DNA from: an uncultured Lachnospiraceae bacterium
Lineage (GTDB): Bacteria > Bacillota > Clostridia > Lachnospirales > Lachnospiraceae
NCBI GenBank assembly: GCA_949076555.1
Contig: CARUOB010000072.1
Coordinates: 1-12,683, forward strand
Direction of reading: 5' to 3'
DNA: 12,683 bases
In this document: positions 6,348 to 12,683 of the stretch, piece by piece
How positions within the stretch are numbered: the stretch's first letter is position 1
How the letters are laid out: every line of letters begins with the position of its first letter
Notes under the pieces: model-generated
What the model saw: the letters and a program-made list of their open reading frames with translations, nothing else
Database searches by the model: none
What the model was told of the DNA's origin: nothing
Translations under genes and position numbers: made by a program

Positions 6348-6368
6348 GTCACACCCCCTTGTTGTGAC
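6348..6368 (-). promoter_or_regulatory. Leader hairpin placing the ribosome site of the 119-residue protein in its loop
   Basis: GTCACA and TGTGAC pair (6-base stem, 6348-6353 with 6363-6368), with AAGGGGG in the 9-base loop just before the ATG at 6345. An extended -10-like TGC-TATAGT lies immediately upstream (6370-6375), without a clear -35 box. If that -10 is used, transcription would start inside or next to the stem, so the hairpin may not form in the mRNA. Confidence 0.3.
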
Positions 6369-6408
6369 CACTATAGCATTTTATAAGTCCTATAAACGGG
6401 ACACGAAA

Positions 6409-6446
6409 CCCCCGGAGAGTAAATTTATTGTTTTCCTCTCCGGGGG
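6409..6446. terminator. Strong hairpin, probable terminator of the surface-protein remnant
   Basis: CCCCCGGAGAG (6409-6419) pairs perfectly with CTCTCCGGGGG (6436-6446) around a 16-base AT-rich loop. Read on the minus strand it is followed by TTTCGTGT, a poor but plausible T-tract. It lies between the remnant gene, which ends at 6529, and the next gene, which starts at 6345. Confidence 0.6.
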
Positions 6447-6481
6447 GCTTCTAAAACTCTTTCGTTATGTTTCTTTCCGTT

Positions 6482-6549
6482 CTTTTCTTACGTCTTACGG
6501 CTCCTTTTTTCCGCTCCTTTCTTACGCCTTACGGCTCCTTTTTTTCGCT
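6482..6549. repeat. 34-base tandem duplication spanning a stop codon
   Basis: Two adjacent 34-base units, 6482-6515 and 6516-6549, differ at 3 positions. The inner unit contains the last codons and the stop (6529-6531) of the minus-strand remnant, so the duplication copied the gene's 3' end. It contains runs of A/T that favour slippage. Confidence 0.75.
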
Positions 6550-6930
6550 CTTTTGCTCCTCCTTCCGCTTCTTTCTGTGATACAGCCAGATCAAAAGGAT
6601 CACCGCCAATATAATCAGAACCAGCCAGATAAAGTAACAGATCCCCAAAAATGTCGGACAGATATGACAGAGTCCGCACTTTCCGGCCCTTGCAAAACCG
6701 CATATGTTTTCCGGCGTCTCTCTTCCCTGCGCGGGCGTCTGCACCTGTGGCGCGTCGTTGCCGGATACCGTATCCGGCCCGGTCTTTTCCTGTGTCGCTT
6801 CGTTTTCTTCTTCCATACCGTCCGGCTGCTTCGTTTTCTCCGAAGCGCCCGGAGCTGTCCCCGGTTTCGGCGTCTGCGTCTCTATCGGCACCATCGACGA
6901 TTCTTCCGTGTCTGACGGTCCTATAGACAT
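6529..6930 (-). CDS. C-terminal stalk and membrane-anchor fragment (segment C of the remnant)
   Basis: This 133-residue open frame has an ATG at 6930 but no ribosome site before it, and coding sense continues upstream of the ATG in the same frame (KDRAGNAADG). It looks like a gene end rather than a free-standing gene. Residues 1-75 are low-complexity, rich in P, T, E and G. A cysteine cluster follows (C77, C85, C88, C91, C98). A single membrane helix spans about 95-117 and a lysine/glutamate-rich cytoplasmic tail ends the chain. This matches the anchor of large Lachnospiraceae surface proteins. It has no LPxTG motif. Confidence 0.5.
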   Translation of the reverse strand: MSIGPSDTEESSMVPIETQTPKPGTAPGASEKTKQPDGMEEENEATQEKTGPDTVSGNDAPQVQTPAQGRETPENICGFARAGKCGLCHICPTFLGICYFIWLVLIILAVILLIWLYHRKKRKEEQKSEKKEP

Positions 6931-7145
6931 GCCGTCCGCGGCGTTGCCTGCCCTGTCTTTGCATCCCGCGATTTTCCTGTCTTTCCTGCTTCCTCCTGCG
7001 GTGTCTGTGCCGCCTCTGCCGCTGTGGAACTGTCCTTAGCGGGCGTCATGGTATACTCGATGCGCTCCACGCCGCTGCCCTCTTCCAAAACGGGCACATG
7101 GACAATCAGGCTCTTCTTTCCGATCAGGTAAGCGCCAGAAGCCAC
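6921..7145 (-). pseudogene. Middle fragment of the surface-protein remnant (segment B)
   Basis: This 74-residue frame from the ATG at 7145 has coding sense that extends further upstream as VYRADERTDRTPSSDV. It includes a beta-strand-rich stretch (GKKSLIVHVPV; VERIEYTMTPAKD) and then an A/Q/E/T-rich linker. After the four-T run at 6972-6975 the sense moves to the frame of segment C, and this frame ends at 6921 in unrelated residues. It is unlikely to make a functional protein alone. Confidence 0.4.
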
Positions 7146-7464
7146 GTCAGAAGACGGCGTCCGGTCTGTCCGCTCATCCGCCCTGTATACCGCCGCTGTA
7201 CAGACTGCTGCCCGCTCCCGCTGTGATGGAACCGGTTATTATGGTCGTTTTCTCTCCTGTTTTTATGCATAACAAAATTCACTCCTTCTATGTAATATGT
7301 ATCACCCTGCTGCCGTCCGCGCGTCTCAAACACGCGCCCGCTTATATAGGGTCATCATATGATAGAAAGAGTGAATTTGAAATACGTTTGGTACAGATTG
7401 TCGTTTTTTGGGTATCGTTTGTAAATTCAGTTTACATAACTAGATACAACAAAACGGCGCTTCC

Positions 7465-7758
7465 CTATTCCTCCACAGGCTGAAATCTCTTGAATACCTT
7501 TTCCTCACTGCAGACATGCTTGGAACCGTCCAGCTCCGTTATGATGTAATCCCCCTCCGCAATAAACGTCTTGCCTCTCTTATGCAGGATGTAGGGACAT
7601 ACGATCGCACCGTTTTCCTTCTTGATCTGCACGAGGGAATCCGTGACAAACCAGCCTCTTGTCACCACGTCAGTCCACAGCTCCACGCCGTCCTCCATGC
7701 CTTTTCCCACCTCATATTTTTTAACATCGACCTCAAGGGCCACTCGCAGACATTTCAT
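7465..7758 (-). CDS. Small soluble protein of unknown function
   Basis: This 97-residue protein has a strong ribosome site (AGGAGG, 10 bases before the ATG at 7758). Visible features are a charged N-terminal half, a hydrophobic GWFVTDSLVQI stretch (35-45), and a GDYII motif (69-73) followed by a strand-rich end with EKVFKRF (86-92). The GDYII...F ending recalls small phage or prophage proteins with a PGDW-like motif, but this is only a resemblance. No membrane segment or catalytic motif is seen. It lies 62 bases downstream of the ThrH gene in the same direction and may be co-transcribed. An AT-rich, gene-free spacer of about 190 bases follows before the remnant's start at 7275. Confidence 0.7.
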   Translation of the reverse strand: MKCLRVALEVDVKKYEVGKGMEDGVELWTDVVTRGWFVTDSLVQIKKENGAIVCPYILHKRGKTFIAEGDYIITELDGSKHVCSEEKVFKRFQPVEE

Positions 7759-7820
7759 AATATCACTTCCTCCTTTCGTCTGTCGCCGGAGTCCCGGCCT
7801 GTTTATACACCGCCAAAGAT

Positions 7821-8429
7821 TTACGCCAACGCTTCCCTGAGGGCCTTTAACAGCTCCTCATAAGTCTCGTAAGCGGGAATCTCCGGATAGTCCTTTTTGA
7901 TCTGCTCCGTACTTCTAAATAAAAATCCTGCTTTTCCCGCCTGAATCATCGCCAGATCATTATGACTGTCCCCGGCCGCAATCGTCTCATAGCCGATGGA
8001 CTGCAGCGCCTTCACCGTGGTAAGTTTGGAGTCTTTGACACGCATCTTATACCCGGTGATCGCACCGTCAGGCGCCACCTCAAGGGAATTGCAAAAAATC
8101 GTCGGCCACCCCAGCTTCTCCATCAGCGGCCCCGCAAACTGAGTGAAGGTATCGCTGATAATGATAACCTGCGTCATCCGCTTCAGCTCGTCTAAAAACG
8201 CCTTCGCGCCGGGCAGCGGATCTATCTTCGAGATCGTCTCCTGAATCTCCTTAAGCCCCAGCCCATGTTCCCGCAAAATACCAAGCCGCCAGTTCATCAG
8301 CTTGTCATAGTCAGGCTCGTCCCTGGTCGTTCTGGTAAGCTCCGAAATACCGCTCTCCTTCGCAAACGCAATCCAGATCTCCGGCACCAGCACACCCTCC
8401 AGATCCAGACAAACAATATGCATACCCAT
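7821..8429 (-). CDS. thrH: ThrH: phosphoserine phosphatase/homoserine phosphotransferase
   Basis: This 202-residue cytosolic HAD-family enzyme is close to the usual ThrH length of about 205. Known members dephosphorylate phosphoserine, the last step of serine synthesis, and can move the phosphate to homoserine. Motif I is CLDLEGVLVPE (7-17), with nucleophile D9 and E11, where most HAD phosphatases have a second Asp. Motif II is ISDTF with S92. Lysines at 135 and 140 supply motif III, and GDSHND (153-158) is motif IV with D154 and D158. The start at 8429 is supported by TTGGAGG 6 bases upstream; the ATG two codons later is less well placed. It lies downstream of holA with a 170-base gap that contains a possible promoter. 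Confidence 0.92.
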   Translation of the reverse strand: MGMHIVCLDLEGVLVPEIWIAFAKESGISELTRTTRDEPDYDKLMNWRLGILREHGLGLKEIQETISKIDPLPGAKAFLDELKRMTQVIIISDTFTQFAGPLMEKLGWPTIFCNSLEVAPDGAITGYKMRVKDSKLTTVKALQSIGYETIAAGDSHNDLAMIQAGKAGFLFRSTEQIKKDYPEIPAYETYEELLKALREALA

Positions 8430-8488
8430 GTAATGCCTCCAATTAATCTCATATAAGTAAATGACGCGAAACGGTCATTCCTGCCACT

Positions 8489-8518
8489 ATTGTACTGTAA
8501 AGATACCCCTGCGCGCAA
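8489..8518 (-). promoter_or_regulatory. Possible promoter of thrH
   Basis: On the minus strand, TTGCGC (8513-8518), an 18-base spacer and TACAAT (8489-8494) give a moderate sigma-A promoter. It would leave a leader of about 53 bases before the ATG at 8429. The -35 box is poor in its second half. Confidence 0.35.
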
Positions 8519-8599
8519 CCAGAAGTTTTTCGCCAGCCCGTTCCAGCGCTTTCGCATATCGCTGCGGCTGTGTGATCTGGTTTACCTGCGGCGCGCAGC

Positions 8600-9592
8600 T
8601 TACGCCTTCGCCGCCTGCATACTCTCCCGCACGATCAGAAGTTCCACGCTCATCACGTCGTTCATCCGGCCCGTCTTGACTGCCTCTTCCGTCTCCACGC
8701 AGTCTGTCAGCGCCCGCCTTAACTCCTCCTCCTTAAACTTCGCCGCCTGACTGACATATTTTCCGGCGATAAAGCCCTTAAGCCCCACTTTCTCACCGAT
8801 GCCGCGGGTATCATACCCCTTGTTCTTCAACTCCTTCACCTGCAAAAGCAGGTTGAACTGTCTGGCGATCAAAAACAGAATCCGCATGGGCGGCTCCTTC
8901 AATGTCAGCAGATCATAGTAAAGCTCCATGGCCCGTCTCTGCCTCTTATCCGCAACGGCCTCCACCATGTCAAAGATGCGGCTGCCGATCTGTCTGACGC
9001 AGACCGCCTCGATGTCCTGCGCCGTGATCACATCCCGCTCCAGCGCGTAACAGACAAGTTTCTCCACCTCGCCCCGGATGTTTTCCATATCCGTTCCCGT
9101 CTTTTCCAGAAAAAAGTCAAGATCCCGCTGGGTAATCCGCTTGCCGTCCTTCATAAGAAGCTCCGCCACCCAGCGTTTCAGCACACTCTCGTCCGGCGTT
9201 TTGCACTCGATCACACGTCCCTTTGCCGCAGCCGCCTTGTAGAGTTTACTCCGCTTATCGACCTCCGCCTCCACGAACAGGAAATAAGCGCTGGGCGCAG
9301 GGTCCGCCAGATACGCCGCAAGGTCTTCTCCGCCTTTCTTGAAAAACCCGCTGTTCTCTATGACAAGAACCCGTCTCTCGGCAAGAAAAGGCATGGTCTG
9401 CGCCAGATCGACCACCTCCCCCGGCACGATGCCTTTCCCCTCGAAACAGTTCAGGTTCATAAGATCCCCATCCCCTATCAGGGCCTTCTTCACCCTGTCC
9501 CTGTACTGTCTGCGCAGATAGGCTTCCTCCCCGCACAAAAGATATACCTGTTTTAAGTTTCCTTCCCTGATTTCTTCGTTTAACTTTTTCAT
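8600..9592 (-). CDS. holA: DNA polymerase III, delta subunit
   Basis: This 330-residue AAA+-type clamp-loader subunit opens the sliding clamp during DNA replication. It has the usual HolA length and architecture. An N-terminal segment QVYLLCGEEAYLRRQY (15-30) matches the family's degenerate nucleotide-binding region. PFLAERRVLVIEN (68-80) is a hallmark of the clamp-binding domain. A middle domain carries GTDMENIRGEVEKL (166-179) and a C-terminal collar opens with RIFDMVEAV (205-213). A stop codon lies two codons before the ATG at 9592, which fixes the start, though the ribosome site is weak. The next gene upstream (TPM) is 178 bases away, so holA probably has its own promoter; none was clearly seen. 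holA is essential and normally chromosomal, which supports a chromosomal setting for the window. Confidence 0.93.
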   Translation of the reverse strand: MKKLNEEIREGNLKQVYLLCGEEAYLRRQYRDRVKKALIGDGDLMNLNCFEGKGIVPGEVVDLAQTMPFLAERRVLVIENSGFFKKGGEDLAAYLADPAPSAYFLFVEAEVDKRSKLYKAAAAKGRVIECKTPDESVLKRWVAELLMKDGKRITQRDLDFFLEKTGTDMENIRGEVEKLVCYALERDVITAQDIEAVCVRQIGSRIFDMVEAVADKRQRRAMELYYDLLTLKEPPMRILFLIARQFNLLLQVKELKNKGYDTRGIGEKVGLKGFIAGKYVSQAAKFKEEELRRALTDCVETEEAVKTGRMNDVMSVELLIVRESMQAAKA

Positions 9593-9690
9593 AAATTACC
9601 ACATTACCAAAACCCGATCACTGGTTTTTCCGTTTTCTTTCATTTCGAAACATCACAAATACAGACTGCACTTGTTCCGTTTGCCGCACT

Positions 9691-9720
9691 AAGCCGCTTA
9701 TGAGAAAATTTATGCGGCTT
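9691..9720. terminator. Weak hairpin after the TPM gene
   Basis: AAGCCGC (9691-9697) pairs with GCGGCTT (9714-9720) over a 16-base AT-rich loop. It lies 51 bases past the TPM stop codon. On the minus strand no T-run follows; on the plus strand TATATT follows. As a terminator for the TPM operon it is uncertain. Confidence 0.35.
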
Positions 9721-9770
9721 TATATTCAGTATAGCCACTCGTCCTCCAAAAAGCAACCTGAGCCGTGAGT

Positions 9771-10799
9771 CTAAAACCGATGGCCGCCTCCGCCGCCGCT
9801 GCTTCCTCCGCTGCTGCTGCCGCCTCCACTGCTGCCGCTACTGCCGCTGCTGCTCCCACCGCTGCCGCTGCTGGTCGGATTATATGTGCGGGTCTCCCGG
9901 ACGAAGAACGCCTGCGGCTCCGTATAGCGGAAATAGTTCCCCGCATTCCCCAAGAGTTCTCCTCTGCCCGGTTTCTTTATTCTGGTAAAGATAAACACCA
10001 GACCATAATTTAGAAGCAGGGCAAGAATCACCGCAAGCAGGGCGTTGCTGATATATTTCATGGGCTGGGCAATTCTGTTTCCCTCAAGAAGCGTAAGCGC
10101 CTGTCCGAACGCCTGCGCCGCGCACTCGTAATAGTCGCCGTCTGAGGCATAGCGGTACACATTGTCCGTGATCGTATTTGCGTAAGACTTGGTGATCACC
10201 TCATAAACCGCCCCGTCACAGTGAATCCATATCATGCGGTTGTCCATATCAATCAGAAGAAGCATGCCGCTGTCCGTGCCGATCTTTTCCCTGTAATACT
10301 CCCCCGCGTAGGACGCCGTGTCCCAGACGCCGCTGTCCGCCGACTTAAAACTTACATTTCCGTAGGCCGTAATGTCCGCCATCAGCGACGCAAGTTCCCG
10401 TTTCTCTTCCTCCGCAAGAAGCTGTGCGTCGTCCTGTAGGAACACACGGTAACCCGTATCGGAATTTATGTAAACCTCTTCGCCGTCTCCAGTGCTTTCC
10501 ATTGAATTTATGTAAACCGAATCAGTCTCTCCGACGTCTTCTTCCTGATTTATGTAAACTCTCTCGTCATCGTCGACGTATTCTGATTCATTTATGTAAA
10601 CCCAATTATCCAAATCGGCTTCTTCGACGGTTTCCGCATCTGTCTCCGCCTCTTCCGACGCAAACCAATCCAATGCTTGGCCCCCCTCCCGGATCTGCCG
10701 TTTTGCTCTCATCAATCCCCATGTAAAGAGAAGTACTGCCATGATGACGACTGTGACACAGACTACAATCAATGTCCTTATCTTTTTATCCTCATGCAT
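9771..10799 (-). CDS. TPM-domain membrane protein with 14-residue VYIN tandem repeats
   Basis: Numbered from the ATG at 10805, this protein has an N-terminal membrane helix (11-32) and an acidic segment with four VYIN words at 69, 83, 97 and 111. A TPM domain (about 118-245) follows, opening with GYRVFLQDDAQLL and including GMLLLIDMDNRMIWIHCDG (180-198). A second membrane helix (253-274) and a Ser/Gly-only tail (312-341) ending GHRF complete it. TPM-domain proteins are membrane proteins linked in some bacteria and plants to stress or photosystem repair; phosphatase activity is reported for the plant protein. The domain here should face outside. The second ATG (10799) is chosen because GGAGG lies 8 bases before it. 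It overlaps the end of the zinc-ribbon gene, so the two are translationally coupled. The first ATG would leave only 2 bases to the ribosome site. Confidence 0.88.
   Translation of the reverse strand: MHEDKKIRTLIVVCVTVVIMAVLLFTWGLMRAKRQIREGGQALDWFASEEAETDAETVEEADLDNWVYINESEYVDDDERVYINQEEDVGETDSVYINSMESTGDGEEVYINSDTGYRVFLQDDAQLLAEEEKRELASLMADITAYGNVSFKSADSGVWDTASYAGEYYREKIGTDSGMLLLIDMDNRMIWIHCDGAVYEVITKSYANTITDNVYRYASDGDYYECAAQAFGQALTLLEGNRIAQPMKYISNALLAVILALLLNYGLVFIFTRIKKPGRGELLGNAGNYFRYTEPQAFFVRETRTYNPTSSGSGGSSSGSSGSSGGGSSSGGSSGGGGGHRF
10464..10601 (-). repeat. Four copies of a 12-base word at an exact 42-base period
   Basis: The minus-strand word GTTTACATAAAT (codons for VYIN) occurs at 10464-10475, 10506-10517, 10548-10559 and 10590-10601. 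All four copies are identical and 42 bases apart. The 30 bases between them differ strongly but remain acidic in translation. The rare-type ATA isoleucine codon is kept in every copy. Confidence 0.9.
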
Positions 10800-12387
10800 T
10801 CTCATCCCCTCCCCGTCTGTTAAACTGCGGCAGCTTTCTCGTCGTCAGCAGATTATGCCTTCCTATGATGTCAAGTATCGTCCAGATCACGGCCGCCATG
10901 GAGACCGCAGCCCCGCCGTAATAGTAAAGATCGGAAACGGGATTCCACAACATAATCACAAAGGCAAAAAGTATCGCCGCGGCAGGCTTTTTTAGCGCCG
11001 GAAGTATTTCCCTGGCCGCGCCCTTTTGCACGGGCTTCTGCCATCTCTTCCAAGTCACAACGCGTATCAGGGCAAGGCTGGACAGAAGAGCCGCAAGAAT
11101 CACAAACCCGCTGTCGCTGCGCAGAGCCGCAATGCATACGACAACCGGCATGAAAATGGTAAACATCACGCCGCCAAGTACCATCTGCAGCATCTTTATC
11201 TCACCGGCGGACAAACCAAGGATTCTACTCTCTTCGATCCGCTCATGCTGTCCAAAAGACCGATACCCCTTATCCTTTTCCATAAGCTCCCTCTCCCTGA
11301 TCCGGGCCATCTGAAAACCGGATATCACCGCACAGACAAGTGAAAGAAACGCCGCCAGAAACAGGGAAACGCCCGGCGTGATGGTAAAACGCAGATTCAG
11401 CAGGATAAACAAGGGAATCGATAGAAGCAGAGACCCCGCCACATACTTCTTCCTGTCCACCGGCAGATCTGCCGCGGCCCGCCCCGTCTGTCCGTTGACC
11501 ACGGCGTAAGCCACCCTGTCGCCCTTCCTGTAGGAGAGAAACCAGACGGGAAGCATGGCAAGCTCCGCCGAGGTGCACGACGGGCGCAGCGCGTTTTTCA
11601 GAGCATCCCTATTGCCGCCATCCTTCACATGATATCTGGCGCATGTCCGGTTCTTCGAAAACCGCTCAAACCCTTCCTGCGTTACCAGCTCACCGGCATC
11701 CTGCCTGTACACGCTGCTGTCCACATCGTTGGCGTCCGCATAGAAGCCGCTTAAGAAGGCCGGGGTAAACGGTTTGCCCTCCTCCATTTGAAAGGGCGCG
11801 ATGGCGCTGCTCAGCTCATCGGAAAAGGCCGCCGCCGCGTCATAGGCAATCCCGCTGTAAGACGCATCCACCTCGCTGACGATATCATAATGTTTTGTGA
11901 CCAGATAATCCCCCTTTTGACGGGTCTCGCTTCCCCGAAAGGAAATTTTTCCCTTTTTCTCAAAGGAATAGATCCAGTATGGCATATAAATCCCGCGGAA
12001 CTTTTCGATGTACGCCTCATCCTTCAATTCCTTCGGCGCAAAGATGGCCCGCTTCAGCATTCCGGCATAGGAAGCCTTGCAGTCCTCCTTGGTTTTGGAA
12101 AAGGGAATGATGCGGACGGGCCGCCACCCTTTGCCGACCCGGCTTTCCAGAACGGCCGGAGAGCCGCAGAAGCAGCAGAACGTGGCGGCCGTGGTGTCTT
12201 CGCTCAAAAGCTGTGCCCCGCACTGGGAGCAGGCAAAAACCGTGGCCTCATATTCTCCCCGCTCCAGAGCCTCCTGCTCCTCATGCAAACTGTAAGGATC
12301 TGCGGTTGTACCGCAGTAGCTACAAAGCATCTGCCGCGCGGCTATGTCATATTTCAGATGGCTGCCGCAGTTTGGACATTCGTACAT
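10792..12387 (-). CDS. Double zinc-ribbon, multi-pass membrane protein of unknown function
   Basis: This 531-residue protein opens with two zinc ribbons of equal spacing: C4-x2-C7-x14-C22-x2-C25 and C53-x2-C56-x14-C71-x2-C74. A soluble region of about 230 residues follows, including MPYWIYSFEKKGKISFRG (135-152) and MLPVWFLSYRKGDRVAYAV (278-296). Six predicted membrane helices then run at about 316-331, 336-357, 399-420, 426-445, 469-483 and 487-507. The start at 12387 has AAGGAG 7 bases upstream; in-frame codons continue upstream to a TTG at 12528 but lack a ribosome site and overlap the recombinase end. A promoter lies at 12434-12462. The gene overlaps the TPM gene, so the two proteins probably act together at the membrane. 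Proteins of this type are common in Lachnospiraceae, often labelled zinc-ribbon or TFIIB-like, but their function is not established; zinc binding here is inferred from the cysteines. Confidence 0.85.
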   Translation of the reverse strand: MYECPNCGSHLKYDIAARQMLCSYCGTTADPYSLHEEQEALERGEYEATVFACSQCGAQLLSEDTTAATFCCFCGSPAVLESRVGKGWRPVRIIPFSKTKEDCKASYAGMLKRAIFAPKELKDEAYIEKFRGIYMPYWIYSFEKKGKISFRGSETRQKGDYLVTKHYDIVSEVDASYSGIAYDAAAAFSDELSSAIAPFQMEEGKPFTPAFLSGFYADANDVDSSVYRQDAGELVTQEGFERFSKNRTCARYHVKDGGNRDALKNALRPSCTSAELAMLPVWFLSYRKGDRVAYAVVNGQTGRAAADLPVDRKKYVAGSLLLSIPLFILLNLRFTITPGVSLFLAAFLSLVCAVISGFQMARIRERELMEKDKGYRSFGQHERIEESRILGLSAGEIKMLQMVLGGVMFTIFMPVVVCIAALRSDSGFVILAALLSSLALIRVVTWKRWQKPVQKGAAREILPALKKPAAAILFAFVIMLWNPVSDLYYYGGAAVSMAAVIWTILDIIGRHNLLTTRKLPQFNRRGGDENA

Positions 12388-12433
12388 AAGTATTCTCCTT
12401 TTACACATTTTCATCACCTGATTTTTCATACAC

Positions 12434-12462
12434 AGTATACGGTATCCCACTTCATTTCGCAA
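12434..12462 (-). promoter_or_regulatory. Promoter of the zinc-ribbon-TPM operon
   Basis: On the minus strand, TTGCGA (12457-12462), a 17-base spacer and TATACT (12434-12439) form a good sigma-A promoter. The predicted start near 12427 gives a 40-base leader to the ATG at 12387. It lies 58 bases past the stop codon of the recombinase fragment. Confidence 0.65.
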
Positions 12463-12520
12463 TCGTCCATTTGACCCGCCTCTATTGGATAGTTGGAATA
12501 GGTGACTTAGAAAATATCCA

Positions 12521-12683
12521 TTATTCAAGGGTTTCCAGTGCCCCTATGAATTTGTAATGGATAGTAAGTCGTTGAATTTTCTGCCCGTCTATCTCTACGG
12601 GTTCAGAAACAAGAATTTTTTCTATAAGTTGATTGATTATCTTGAAATTGAGTTCCGTTATTCCTGCATAACCGCTTATCTGC
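12521..12683 (-). CDS. C-terminal tail of a large serine recombinase (partial)
   Basis: The last 53 codons of a gene that enters from the right edge are visible, ending in TAA at 12521-12523. The pattern SGYAGITELNFKIINQLIEKI, then a short charged loop, then RLTIHYKFIGALE matches the end of large serine recombinases of transposons and integrative elements (DUF4368-like: ITELT..IV..LI..I.V.E ... I.I.YNFIG). The catalytic serine domain would lie outside the window. The DNA here is more AT-rich than the neighbouring gene, as expected for a mobile element. Such recombinases usually lie at the very end of their element, so the element boundary should fall between about 12463 and 12520. The call rests on a short stretch and an unrelated protein is possible. 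Confidence 0.62.
   Translation of the reverse strand, partial: QISGYAGITELNFKIINQLIEKILVSEPVEIDGQKIQRLTIHYKFIGALETLE

Larger units (their letters stand above)
6529..7275 (-). pseudogene. Frameshifted remnant of a membrane-anchored surface protein
   Basis: Three overlapping minus-strand frames read as one broken protein. Segment A (7275 to about 7190) starts at a TTG preceded by AAGGAG at the ideal 6-base spacing and reads KTGEKTTIITGSITAGAG. It stops at 7174-7176. Segment B (about 7190 to 6975) holds ASGAYLIGKKSLIVHVPV and ERIEYTMTPAKD, which resemble strands of an immunoglobulin-like surface domain. Segment C (about 6974 to 6529) reads KDRAGNAADG, another Ig/bacterial-repeat signature, then a P/T/E-rich stalk and a C-terminal membrane anchor. 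Adding one base to the four-T run at 6972-6975 (AAAA on the minus strand) would join B to C exactly. A second shift near 7185-7195 joins A to B. The length, about 245 residues, is probably only the end of a larger ancestor. Sequencing error at the homopolymer is possible for one of the two shifts. Confidence 0.55.

Noticed and set aside
6488..6964. Minus-strand 158-codon frame overlapping the surface-protein remnant
   Set aside because: Its residues are nearly all R, G, K, D and A without order, while the neighbouring frame gives a clear stalk and membrane helix.
7340..7464. AT-rich spacer with nested short inverted repeats (for example GTAAA/TTTAC near 7431-7436) as a terminator or RNA gene
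   Set aside because: Stems are only 5 bases long, interrupted, and without a T-run on the correct side.
8490..8750. Open frames on both strands in the spacer between thrH and holA, including a minus-strand frame reading ITQPQRYAKALERAGEKLL up to a TAG near 8489
   Set aside because: No usable start codon or ribosome site, no recognised family, and the minus-strand frame runs into holA out of frame. GC-rich DNA gives such frames by chance.
9710..10013. Alanine-rich frames opposite and beside the end of the TPM gene
   Set aside because: They are out-of-frame or antisense readings of the Ser/Gly tail of the TPM protein, with a composition expected from its repetitive codons.
10464..10601. The 12-base words at a 42-base period as a CRISPR-like array
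   Set aside because: The word is too short, lies inside a clear coding frame with a 14-residue period, and no cas genes or leader are present.
12388..12528. N-terminal extension of the zinc-ribbon protein to a TTG at 12528
   Set aside because: No ribosome site at the TTG, it overlaps the recombinase stop, it crosses a good promoter, and the ATG at 12387 has a well-placed AAGGAG.

Overview
The window looks like a chromosomal segment of a Gram-positive anaerobe of the Clostridia, most likely Lachnospiraceae. The reasons are: moderate GC coding DNA with AT-rich spacers, AGGAGG-type ribosome sites, TTGACA/TATAAT promoters, LexA boxes of the Bacillus/Clostridium GAAC-N4-GTTC type, and a typical gene set (ThrH, DUF1653, double zinc-ribbon membrane protein next to a TPM protein, PAP2 protein of the PSxH type). 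The family assignment is inference from protein resemblance. Apart from the first gene, every gene is on the minus strand.

Layout, left to right. Positions 1-269 form an AT-rich divergent promoter region. It holds a minus-strand promoter for a gene outside the window and a plus-strand promoter that sits almost on the start codon of a PAP2-type membrane phosphatase (270-974). A two-way terminator (1011-1061) separates this from a family 2 glycosyltransferase (1070-2095). A likely operon follows on the minus strand, in transcription order: a DUF1653 protein (5058-5711), a cytosolic 5'-nucleotidase-like protein (4060-5001) and a single-chain fusion of SfsA nuclease with MutY adenine glycosylase (2239-4008). 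Upstream of the operon (5712-5985) are a proximal promoter, four stem-loops that include two copies of a co-varying repeat, and a consensus promoter overlapped by two perfect LexA/SOS boxes. The simplest reading is a DNA-damage-inducible operon for base-excision repair and nucleotide metabolism.

Positions 5986-7340 hold a small membrane-anchored protein of unknown function and a frameshifted remnant of a surface protein with a C-terminal membrane anchor. Further right are a 97-residue protein of unknown function, ThrH phosphatase (7821-8429) and the DNA polymerase III delta subunit HolA (8600-9592). A two-gene operon follows: a double zinc-ribbon multi-pass membrane protein (10792-12387) is translationally coupled to a TPM-domain membrane protein (9771-10799) that carries an unusual 14-residue tandem repeat.

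At the right edge (12521-12683) is the C-terminal tail of what looks like a large serine recombinase, so a mobile element probably abuts the zinc-ribbon operon just upstream of its promoter.

The most interesting signal is the SOS-type control region combined with the SfsA-MutY fusion. Next come the near-leaderless PAP2 promoter with helically phased direct repeats and the nucleotide-identical VYIN repeats in the TPM protein. No tRNA, rRNA or CRISPR array was seen.
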